8,576 nt of DNA from contig JADFJI010000070.1 in the NCBI GenBank assembly GCA_022566235.1, forward strand, positions 1-8,576, read 5' to 3'. Of this stretch, positions 1 through 5,682 are shown piece by piece (positions within the stretch are counted from its first letter, which is position 1; every line of letters begins with the position of its first letter). The notes below the pieces were generated by a model, which did not search any database, was not told the origin of the DNA, and saw only the letters and a program-made list of their open reading frames with translations. A program made the translations under genes and the position numbers. This DNA comes from Chloroflexota bacterium (lineage in GTDB: Bacteria; Chloroflexota; Dehalococcoidia; Plut-88900).

Positions 1-156
1 CATACATAAAATGAAGATCCCAATCCAATTTACAAGTGAACTCGATAAAGCAAATGAAGCTGCGGACATTGCTGAAGCGAAAAAGAAAAAGGCGATGTCG
101 ATCGAAGCGGCCGAACAGATCGCCGAGCCCACCGTTCGCGAGTCGCTCTGCGTTGC
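1..156. other. Anomalous stub at window edge; possible partial foreign gene on plus strand
   Basis: These bases do not encode the expected continuation of the HyuA-like protein in any of the three minus frames. After EVARQL the family normally continues with a RVIVP-like strand. The composition is AT-richer than the rest of the window for about the first 100 bases. On the plus strand an ATG at 11 opens a protein-like, Lys/Ala/Glu-rich reading (MKIPIQFTSELDKANEAAD onwards, to about residue 49) that then runs into antisense hyuA. It could be the N-terminus of an unrelated gene fused at a rearrangement or an assembly join near 150-157. No ribosome binding site can be assessed, because only 10 bases precede the ATG. 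I do not recognise the product. Confidence 0.4.
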
Positions 157-1551
157 GAGCTGCCGGGCGACCTCGCTGACGTGGAGCCCCGCGGCCCCTC
201 CAAAGGCCAGGAGGGCAAAGTCCCTGGCGTCGACGCCCCGCTTCGCCGATAGCAGCCTTATCCCCTCGGCCATATTGGTCGACACGACTCGATGCACGCC
301 GTGGGCCGCTTCTACGTTGGACATGCCTAGAGGCCCGGCCACATTCTCCGCTATGGCCTCCTCGGCCCTGGCCCGGTCGAGCCGCGCCCGGCCACCCAGG
401 AAGTTGGCCTCGTCCAGAAAGCCCATGACCAGGTTTGCATCGGTGACGGTGGCCTGAGAGCCACCCTTGTCATAGCAGGCCGGCCCGGGATCTGCACCGG
501 CGCTCTCGGGCCCCACGTGAAGAAGGCCCCCTGGATCGACCCTGGCGATGCTGCCGCCTCCGGCGCCCAGGGTCTGTATGTCTATCATCGGGACGGCGAT
601 CTTCCACCCGGCCTCGAACTGCTCGGTGGTGACGTGGGGGACTCCATCTTCAATGAGAGAGATGTCCGTGCTGGTCCCTCCCATGTCGAAGCCTATGACC
701 CGGGACTCACCGACGAGCTGGCCGTAGCTGGTGGCGCCGCTCACACCGCCCGCGGGCCCGGATAGAATGGCCCGGACCGCCTGACGCCGGGAATCGTCTA
801 TGGGCGCCACACCACCGTTGGACTGCATTATCAGGATGTCCCGTACCTTGCTGAAAGAGGACAGTCTCTCTTTCAGATGGACCAGGTACTCGCCGAATAC
901 AGGGCCCACGTAGGAATTCACTACCGTGGTGCTGAGCCGGTCGTACTCTTTGATCTGGGGCAAAATATCGTGGGACAGGGAAGTGTACAGGCCCGGGGCC
1001 TTCTCCCGTATCTTCCGGAGCACCATTTCCTCGTGGGCAGGATTCATGTAGGAAAAGAGAAAGCACACGGCCAGGGACTCCACCCCCTCCTCCAGCAGCT
1101 GGTCAATCACCGAGTCCAGGGCCTCTTCGTCCAGAGGGGTCTTGACGCTTCCGTTGAACAAGACTCGCTCCGGGACGCCCAGCCGGAGATATCTGGGGAC
1201 CAGGGGCTCCATCGGCTTCATTCGCAGATTGTAGCGGTCCTCCTTCATCCCTTCCCGCATCTCCAGCAGGTCTCGGAACCCTTCCGTTGTGATCAGGCCC
1301 ACTCTGGCCCCCTTCCGCTCCACCAGGGAGTTGGTGGCCACGGTAGTGCCGTGGATGATGAGGGATGCATCGGCCAGAAGGGCATCGGGACCGATGCCGA
1401 AGTCTTTAGCCACCTCTTCCAGTCCCGTCATCACCCCTTCAGAGGGGTCCTGAGGAGTGGAGGCCGTCTTGAAGAACCGGGGCGGCTCCCCATCTCTGGC
1501 CACTACGAAGTCGGTGAAGGTCCCCCCAACATCTATACCGATCTTGAACAT
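1..1551 (-). CDS. hyuA: Hydantoinase A/oxoprolinase-type subunit (HyuA-like), C-terminus missing
   Basis: This is the ATP-binding subunit of the HyuA/N-methylhydantoinase/oxoprolinase family, which usually pairs with a HyuB subunit to open hydantoin or 5-oxoproline-type rings using ATP. The ATG at 1551 gives the standard N-terminus with DVGGTFTD (residues 7-14), the first nucleotide-binding loop of the ASKHA fold. The second loop, FDMGGTSTD, is at 288-296. The family motifs GAGGGS (329-334), GPESAGADPGPACY (347-360), TDAN (370-373) and FALLAFGGAAGLH (445-457) follow in the correct order. The frame is open to the window edge, but family-like sequence stops at about residue 465 (base 157), against a usual 650-720 residues. 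The remaining 52 codons look unrelated. No good ribosome binding site lies upstream of 1551; the nearest purine run (AGAAGGG) is rather far. The gene is divergent from the methyltransferase at 1706. Its exact substrate (hydantoin, N-methylhydantoin, oxoproline) cannot be read from sequence. The family call is very firm. Confidence 0.9.
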   Translation of the reverse strand, partial: MFKIGIDVGGTFTDFVVARDGEPPRFFKTASTPQDPSEGVMTGLEEVAKDFGIGPDALLADASLIIHGTTVATNSLVERKGARVGLITTEGFRDLLEMREGMKEDRYNLRMKPMEPLVPRYLRLGVPERVLFNGSVKTPLDEEALDSVIDQLLEEGVESLAVCFLFSYMNPAHEEMVLRKIREKAPGLYTSLSHDILPQIKEYDRLSTTVVNSYVGPVFGEYLVHLKERLSSFSKVRDILIMQSNGGVAPIDDSRRQAVRAILSGPAGGVSGATSYGQLVGESRVIGFDMGGTSTDISLIEDGVPHVTTEQFEAGWKIAVPMIDIQTLGAGGGSIARVDPGGLLHVGPESAGADPGPACYDKGGSQATVTDANLVMGFLDEANFLGGRARLDRARAEEAIAENVAGPLGMSNVEAAHGVHRVVSTNMAEGIRLLSAKRGVDARDFALLAFGGAAGLHVSEVARQLATQSDSRTVGSAICSAASIDIAFFFFASAMSAASFALSSSLVNWIGIFILCM

Positions 1552-1705
1552 TGGTCTATCTTTGTATCCCTTCTAATGTTTCGGGTTATTATTACCCTTC
1601 CGTCAGATTACTTCAATCGTTCAATACAGAAAAGACAGGGTATCCCACTTGGACCTTCGGGTATCCTGCGGCCACTGAACGACTTCGGTCGCATGGGAGG
1701 AAAAC
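1552..1705. promoter_or_regulatory. Divergent spacer between hyuA-like gene and methyltransferase
   Basis: This 154-bp region must hold the start signals for two divergent genes. It is AT-richer than the flanking coding DNA between about 1555 and 1640. It carries the octamer GGGTATCC twice (1638 and 1659), and a weak dyad GGGT-N7-ACCC at 1583-1597. I see no convincing paired -35/-10 boxes on either strand. The ribosome binding site of the plus-strand gene, GGGAGG at 1695-1700, lies five bases before its ATG. Confidence 0.45.
1638..1666 (+). repeat. Direct repeat GGGTATCC, two copies 21 bp apart
   Basis: Identical octamers start at 1638 and 1659, exactly 21 bp apart. That is two turns of B-DNA, which would place them on the same face. 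They sit 40-68 bases upstream of the methyltransferase start. They could be a tandem binding site for a regulator, but two octamers can also match by chance. Confidence 0.35.
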
Positions 1706-2758
1706 ATGGCTGATGCCGGCCCGACCAAGCAGTCACAATGGCAGAAGCTGATCGATTACATCCTGGGGTATCAGGCCACCTGGATAGCGGATATCGGGGT
1801 GAAAACCGGACTTTTCCAGGCTATCGCCGATGCAGGGTCTTCAGGTATCCATGAAGAGCCCCTGGCCCGTAAGCTCAGCTTCGATGCCCGCTACACCGGG
1901 GTCTGGTGCCGGGGGGCCTACGCCTTCCAGTTCCTGGACTGGGACCGGGCTAAGGGCTACCGCCTGGCCCCCCACATGCAGTCCCTGCTGCTGAACGAGG
2001 AAGATACCCAGTTCCTCGGCGGGCGTATACAGTTCAACGCGGCCCTGTACCAGGACTTCCAGGCCTTTCCAAAATACCTGCCGACGGGCGAGACCTGGCC
2101 TCGCAGCGACCACGACCCCTGGCTGCTGGAGGCCCTGAAAAACATGACCAAACCCGACTGCGCCGTCATAACAGACCACGTCCTGCCCCAGGCCCCGGGT
2201 ACCCTTGCCAGGTTGAAGGAGGGCGGGATCATTCTCGACATCGGGGCCGGAGCGGGATTCGCAATAGTCCATTACGCCACCCGGTTCCCCGCCTCTCGAG
2301 TGGTCGGCCTGGAGAACGACGACGCCAGTTTGGACCTGGCCCGGGCCGCCATCCAGGAAGCGGGCCTGGCCGGCAGGGTCCAGGTTCGCAACGCCGACGC
2401 CAACTCGATGGACTATGACAGCGCCTTCGACCTGGTGACCATGAACGTGACCCTCCACGAAGTCGGCGGGCCACTGGCCTACCGGAACGTCCTGAGCAAG
2501 GCCCTGCGCGCCCTGAGAGTAGGAGGAGTCCTGGTGGTATCGGAGCTGCCCTATCCCGACTCGACGGCCAGCTACCGGGACAACCCCGTGTATCAGATGA
2601 TGGCCGGAGTGCAGCTCCACGAGGCCCTGGTAGGCTGCGGGATGATAACCCAGGGGCAGCTGCGAGACCTGCTTGTGGAAGCCGGATTCCGAAACGTTCG
2701 GGTGGCCGATCAGCCCCTGGCCACCCGCTTCATGATGCTGGCCGAGAAGGGTGGCTGA
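1706..2758 (+). CDS. SAM-dependent methyltransferase with N-terminal winged-helix domain (Rv2258c-like)
   Basis: This is a 350-residue class I methyltransferase of the two-domain type seen in Mycobacterium Rv2258c-like proteins. Residues about 10-100 fit the small N-terminal winged-helix/dimerisation region: a GVKTGLF helix, LARKLSFDARYTGVW resembling the recognition helix, and YRLAPHM near the wing. The catalytic domain has motif I LDIGAGAGF (177-185) for SAM binding and an acidic residue at the end of strand 2 (E203 in GLEND). It also has DLVTMN with H251 in TLHEVGG, and the late strand VVSELPYP around 277-283. The length matches the family. The ATG at 1706 is supported by GGGAGG five bases upstream. 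The gene is divergent from hyuA and convergent with the homocysteine methyltransferase-like gene, so it is probably transcribed alone. The acceptor is unknown; small-molecule O- or N-methylation is the usual guess. The winged helix in this family is not proof of DNA binding. Confidence 0.88.
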   Translation: MADAGPTKQSQWQKLIDYILGYQATWIADIGVKTGLFQAIADAGSSGIHEEPLARKLSFDARYTGVWCRGAYAFQFLDWDRAKGYRLAPHMQSLLLNEEDTQFLGGRIQFNAALYQDFQAFPKYLPTGETWPRSDHDPWLLEALKNMTKPDCAVITDHVLPQAPGTLARLKEGGIILDIGAGAGFAIVHYATRFPASRVVGLENDDASLDLARAAIQEAGLAGRVQVRNADANSMDYDSAFDLVTMNVTLHEVGGPLAYRNVLSKALRALRVGGVLVVSELPYPDSTASYRDNPVYQMMAGVQLHEALVGCGMITQGQLRDLLVEAGFRNVRVADQPLATRFMMLAEKGG

Positions 2759-2824
2759 CCTTGTGTGCAGATCGCCTCGCTCGTCCGTTGGCAAATATTA
2801 TAAATACAACGAAGCAGGGCCATG

Positions 2825-3760
2825 TCAGGACTTCTCCCTCACCGGGACCCGGGTCGGCAGGCCCTCTTTAAGCGGCCTTATGTGCTCGACACCGATGCCG
2901 CAGCACCCCCCGATGATCTGCACCCCCATCTCGACCCATTCCTTAGCCAGCGTCAGATACTCCTCCGGCGATGGCCCCCCCTCGGAGTGCCAGATGGGCC
3001 GTTCCCAATGCCCGTAGTGGGGGTATGAGCCCACAGGCCCCTGCCACCGCTCAAGAGCTACCTTTAGAGCCGGGGGAGTGACTTCAATGTCCGAATGCAT
3101 CACCGTGACCGCCGACCCTCCGATAGACGTCAGGGCATCCAGGCCCTCGGCAAAGGTGAGGTCCGTCGGATTGTGGCGGAATCTGACCGTTCCGTCGTCG
3201 TCGGTCCTGCAGCTAAATCCCAGCCAAACAGGCAGGCCCGTGGCCAGGGCTGCATCCAGCAGCGCCATGCCCTGCTGGATGTCCCGGATCATCTCCTGAA
3301 CGAACAGGTCCACCCCGGCCTCCGCCAGTATCTCCGCATGCTCCCGGTAGCTGGCCTTGAGGGTCTCCAAGGGTGGAGCGGGGCGTTCCACCGTTACGGA
3401 GAATGCCCCGTAGTTAGACAACGCCCCGGCTATGTACACCGTCTGCGTGCCCCCGGCCCTATCACGGGCCTCCTGGGCCAGGGTCACGGCCCTGGTGTTC
3501 AGCTCACGGGTCCGGTCTGCCAGGCCTGCTACCTCCAGGTTGTGCCGGGCAGAGGAGTAGGTATTGGTCGTTATGACGTCTACCCCAGCCTGAATATACT
3601 CCTCGTGCAAGCGGCGCGTCGCATCGGGATGGGTCAGATGGCCCGGGGCGCTCCAGGCATCGGCATTCATGGGCACCCCCATCCTTTGGAGTTCACTGCC
3701 GATTGCCCCATCGAGGATAATCACCTCTCCTCCGTCCAAACGCTCCTGCAACGTTGTCAT
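2825..3760 (-). CDS. Homocysteine S-methyltransferase/BHMT-family protein with altered zinc motif
   Basis: This 311-residue TIM-barrel protein belongs to the S-methyl_trans family (homocysteine S-methyltransferase MmuM, betaine-homocysteine methyltransferase, N-terminal domain of MetH). These enzymes move a methyl group to homocysteine at a zinc-bound thiolate. The N-terminal signature ILDGAIGSELQRMG is at 15-28, TNTYSSARHNL at 65-75, GFSC at 181-184 and the paired zinc cysteines GGCCG at 284-288 (C286, C287). The third zinc ligand is normally the Cys of a GVNC motif. Here the matching strand reads AVTVMHSD (217-224), putting His222 in that place. The length equals stand-alone MmuM/BHMT-type enzymes. 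The ATG at 3760 has a perfect AAGGAGG at 3765-3771, four bases upstream. The tail converges with the methyltransferase with 66 bp between. The methyl donor cannot be told from sequence, and with the His substitution a different chemistry is possible. Confidence 0.88.
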   Translation of the reverse strand: MTTLQERLDGGEVIILDGAIGSELQRMGVPMNADAWSAPGHLTHPDATRRLHEEYIQAGVDVITTNTYSSARHNLEVAGLADRTRELNTRAVTLAQEARDRAGGTQTVYIAGALSNYGAFSVTVERPAPPLETLKASYREHAEILAEAGVDLFVQEMIRDIQQGMALLDAALATGLPVWLGFSCRTDDDGTVRFRHNPTDLTFAEGLDALTSIGGSAVTVMHSDIEVTPPALKVALERWQGPVGSYPHYGHWERPIWHSEGGPSPEEYLTLAKEWVEMGVQIIGGCCGIGVEHIRPLKEGLPTRVPVREKS

Positions 3761-3864
3761 TGGTCCTCCTTTTTGCCGTGCTCAAACATAACGATAGCTG
3801 AACGAATAATAACAAAACACCTTAGCTAACCTTTAGTGATAGTTTGCTGAGCCCACGCTACAAG

Positions 3865-3879
3865 TCCCGAGTATCGGGA
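3865..3879. repeat. Short palindrome TCCCGA-GTA-TCGGGA
   Basis: Six-base arms are perfectly complementary around a three-base spacer. The arm resembles the CCCGAC arm of the palindromes further right but is not identical. It may be a diverged member of the same repeat class. Confidence 0.5.
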
Positions 3880-3965
3880 TAAATCGAGGTCGGAATGACA
3901 TGAAAAGGTTGTCTTGGAATCGGTTGTGAACGCTGCGCAAACTAACACCAATGGTTAATTAGTCA

Positions 3966-3991
3966 AATCCCCCAGCCCTATTCGGGGGATT
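3966..3991. repeat. Inverted repeat, 8-bp perfect arms (AATCCCCC/GGGGGATT)
   Basis: AATCCCCC at 3966-3973 pairs perfectly with GGGGGATT at 3984-3991 across a 10-base loop. It abuts the next palindrome directly. No T-run follows on either strand, so a classical terminator is not supported. Confidence 0.6.
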
Positions 3992-4015
3992 CCAATCCAG
4001 ACAAGTCGGGATTGG
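3992..4015. repeat. Palindrome copy 1, core CAGAC-AA-GTCGGG with CCAAT/ATTGG flanks
   Basis: Two 11-base arms (3992-4002 and 4005-4015) flank an AA spacer and pair with a single A-G mismatch at 3999/4008. The core is the same CCGAC-AA-GTCGG type as the copies at 4025-4045 and 8537-8557, but the outer flanks are CCAAT and ATTGG. Confidence 0.6.
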
Positions 4016-4024
4016 CGGGGGGTA

Positions 4025-4045
4025 TGTCCCGACAAGTCGGGACCA
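4025..4045. repeat. Palindrome copy 2, core GTCCCGAC-AA-GTCGGGAC
   Basis: Eight-base perfect arms (4026-4033 and 4036-4043) surround AA. The 21 bases from 4025 to 4045 recur exactly at 8537-8557. Pairing can continue outward through TAT/ATA if one extra C on the right side is bulged. Confidence 0.75.
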
Positions 4046-4056
4046 TATTTATTTTC

Positions 4057-4087
4057 TCCCCCTCTCCCTTGATAAGGGAGAGGGGGA
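4057..4087. repeat. Perfect 14-bp inverted repeat (TCCCCCTCTCCCTT arm), hairpin past M20 gene
   Basis: The arms 4057-4070 and 4074-4087 are perfectly complementary over 14 bases with a GAT spacer, making a very stable hairpin 31 bases past the stop of the minus-strand M20 gene at 4118. On the minus strand the sequence after it is A-rich, not T-rich, so it is not a standard intrinsic terminator. It could still stop or protect the transcript. CCCCCTCTCCC-type hairpins of this kind are common intergenic repeats in environmental bacterial genomes, to my knowledge. Confidence 0.65.
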
Positions 4088-4117
4088 CAGAGGGGGTGAG
4101 GGTTTCTGAAACCACCG

Positions 4118-5377
4118 CTAGTCCGGCGACTGGTTGCACAGATCGACCAGGGCTACGGCGTAGGACTGGGTCATCTTGTGCAGGTTGTCCAGACCCAGCA
4201 CCTCACCCTTCGCCCCGTCGTACATGCTGTAGACCCCAGATGGCGTGATCCCACCTGCGCCATAGGTCACGCCGGGGATACCGTACTGAAAGATGGGAGA
4301 GCAATCGCTGCTCACGGCGTACCGGGCCGGCTCCGGATAGATTACGTCCTGCCCAAACACCTCCCTGTGGCTCTTCTGTATGGCTCGGGCCACGGGTGAG
4401 GAATCGGGCACTTCATAGCCGTCGCTGGCCATATAGAACTTGAGCTCCCACTCCAGCTCAGGGTCTCTGGCGGCCTGCTCCTTTAGCACTTCTTCCAGCT
4501 CACGGTAGACGGTCATGGGTTTGGTCCCGGGAATGGTGGTGATGTGGATATACAGGTGGCAAAAGGGCGCGGGACAGATGCTGGGCTTGAAGGGGAAGCC
4601 TCCCTCGATAGCGCCCACCCCTATCAGAGGAAGCATGATGGGATGAGGGTGGCGCTTCTGATACGTCTCCTCCCACTCGCGGATCTTCGGGAGCAGCGCC
4701 TCCATCTTGGCGATGGCATCGATGCCCGTGTGCTTACTGTATGTGTGCGAAGGCACTCCCTTGGTGGTGATACGTGCGAATATATATCCCGTGTTGCCCA
4801 GCTGTAGCCGCATGCCGGTTGGCTCTCCGTTGATGCACACGTCGGCGGTCACCCCGTGGTGCAGCATGTACCTGACCCCGGAGCCGGCTCCCCGGTAGTC
4901 CTTGCCGGTGTACTTATCCACCGGCGCCTTTTCTATCTCGCCGATTACGGCGCCGATCACTATATCGCCTTTGACCGGCGTCTTGGATTCGATTATGGCC
5001 CGGGTCGCCCCTGCGTAGATAGCCAGGGCGTTCTTCATGTTGGAGATCCCAAGGCCATAGGCCCAACCGCCCTCCTCGACGTAGCTGGGAGCATGACCCG
5101 AACCCGAGACCGCATCCGCCGGGGTGGTGCTGGTATCGAAATGGCCGCAAAGGAGCACGTTCTTGCCGCCGCCAGTGCCCCGATACCGCGCGATGACGTT
5201 CGATCTATCCGCCTCCACCTCCTGGAACTCCACCTCCAGGCCCAGCTCCCGCAGTCTGCCAGCATAATATTGGACCGCCTCAGCTTCCTGGCCTGTGGAC
5301 GATGGGATGTTTACCAGGTCTTTAGTCATTTCGAGAATGTAAGAGCGGTCTACCGCGTCGGCCGGGCTAGTGCTCAT
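4118..5377 (-). CDS. M20-family amidohydrolase/peptidase homologue (ArgE/DapE-like), metal site altered
   Basis: This is a 419-residue cytosolic protein of the M20/ArgE-DapE-CPG2 superfamily, whose members cleave amide bonds of N-acyl amino acids, carbamoyl amino acids or small peptides. The fold order is intact: SSTGQEAEAV (26-35), GHFDT (78-82, H79 and D81), YGLGISNMK (107-115), VIGEIE (144-149), NGEPTG (183-188), the dimerisation-domain PSH (209-211), and SSDCSP near 356-361. By eye against CPG2, the bridging metal Asp is Asn113, the second Glu of the EE pair is Ile148, and no C-terminal metal His can be placed. H79 and E185 (the other site) and catalytic-base Glu147 remain. About ten extra residues (151-165) follow the Glu motif. 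ATG at 5377 is chosen because AGGAG at 5388-5392 lies ten bases upstream. The in-frame GTG at 5407 lacks a good site. The substrate is unknown. It follows its paralogue (start 6924) on the same strand. Confidence 0.87.
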   Translation of the reverse strand: MSTSPADAVDRSYILEMTKDLVNIPSSTGQEAEAVQYYAGRLRELGLEVEFQEVEADRSNVIARYRGTGGGKNVLLCGHFDTSTTPADAVSGSGHAPSYVEEGGWAYGLGISNMKNALAIYAGATRAIIESKTPVKGDIVIGAVIGEIEKAPVDKYTGKDYRGAGSGVRYMLHHGVTADVCINGEPTGMRLQLGNTGYIFARITTKGVPSHTYSKHTGIDAIAKMEALLPKIREWEETYQKRHPHPIMLPLIGVGAIEGGFPFKPSICPAPFCHLYIHITTIPGTKPMTVYRELEEVLKEQAARDPELEWELKFYMASDGYEVPDSSPVARAIQKSHREVFGQDVIYPEPARYAVSSDCSPIFQYGIPGVTYGAGGITPSGVYSMYDGAKGEVLGLDNLHKMTQSYAVALVDLCNQSPD

Positions 5378-5682
5378 GGCCAAGTCTCTCCTCTCTTGCT
5401 TATACACTTCCGCGTCTCAGGGCCGGATATGGAGGGAGCGAGTTCCATCCTCATCCAGCTATCGGTCCTGGCAGCTCGCGAGCTTCGAAGGGTGATTCAA
5501 CCATTTCCCAATATGTGCCTCAGCTCGTCGGGAAGTATATCCCAATTCCATTTCACAGTCATAACCCACGCTAACCCGGGTCTGGGAAACAAGGCCTCTC
5601 AATACCTTCACAGGGTTGATAACAGTCGGCCTCTGTCCGCCAGCATGGCCGGCGAGAGGGCTGATATCGAAAGGGGTCGTAC
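5378..5682. other. Spacer between the two M20 genes (no gene seen)
   Basis: This 305-bp gap holds no recognisable gene. On the minus strand there is a -10-like TATACT (read at 5539-5534), preceded only by a poor -35 candidate, so the second M20 gene could have its own promoter. A perfect 12-bp palindrome AGCTCGCGAGCT lies at 5473-5484, overlapping CTTCGAAG at 5483-5490. This is a possible operator but could be chance in GC-rich DNA. The gap length argues against tight operon coupling. Confidence 0.4.
5388..5392 (-). promoter_or_regulatory. Ribosome binding site AGGAG deciding the 5377 start
   Basis: The minus strand carries AGGAG within GAGGAGAG, ten bases before ATG 5377. It lies inside any reading from the upstream GTG at 5407, which argues that the shorter protein is the real one. 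Confidence 0.55.

Larger units (their letters stand above)
3761..4117. other. Palindrome-rich intergenic region (no gene)
   Basis: This 357-bp spacer holds no credible gene. From 3772 to about 3840 it is AT-rich and probably contains the promoter of the minus-strand homocysteine methyltransferase-like gene, although no clear box pair is visible. From 3865 to 4087 it carries five inverted repeats in a row, listed separately. The layout resembles the mobile or REP-like palindrome clusters found between genes in many environmental bacterial genomes. Confidence 0.6.

Noticed and set aside
877..1713. Long plus-strand reading frame opposite hyuA
   Set aside because: It is fully antisense to clear hydantoinase motifs, its product resembles no family, and such frames are expected in GC-rich coding DNA.
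1841..2794. 317-residue minus-strand frame opposite the methyltransferase
   Set aside because: It is a shadow of the methyltransferase, rich in G, Q, V and H, with no motif and no supported start.
3095..3829. Plus-strand frame opposite the homocysteine methyltransferase-like gene
   Set aside because: It is antisense to a gene with a perfect ribosome binding site and full family motifs.
3865..4087. CRISPR array
   Set aside because: The repeats are palindromes of differing sequence with no regular spacers, so they do not fit a CRISPR array.
4057..4087. Classical intrinsic terminator
   Set aside because: The stem is strong but the strand transcribed from the M20 gene continues A-rich, without a T-run.
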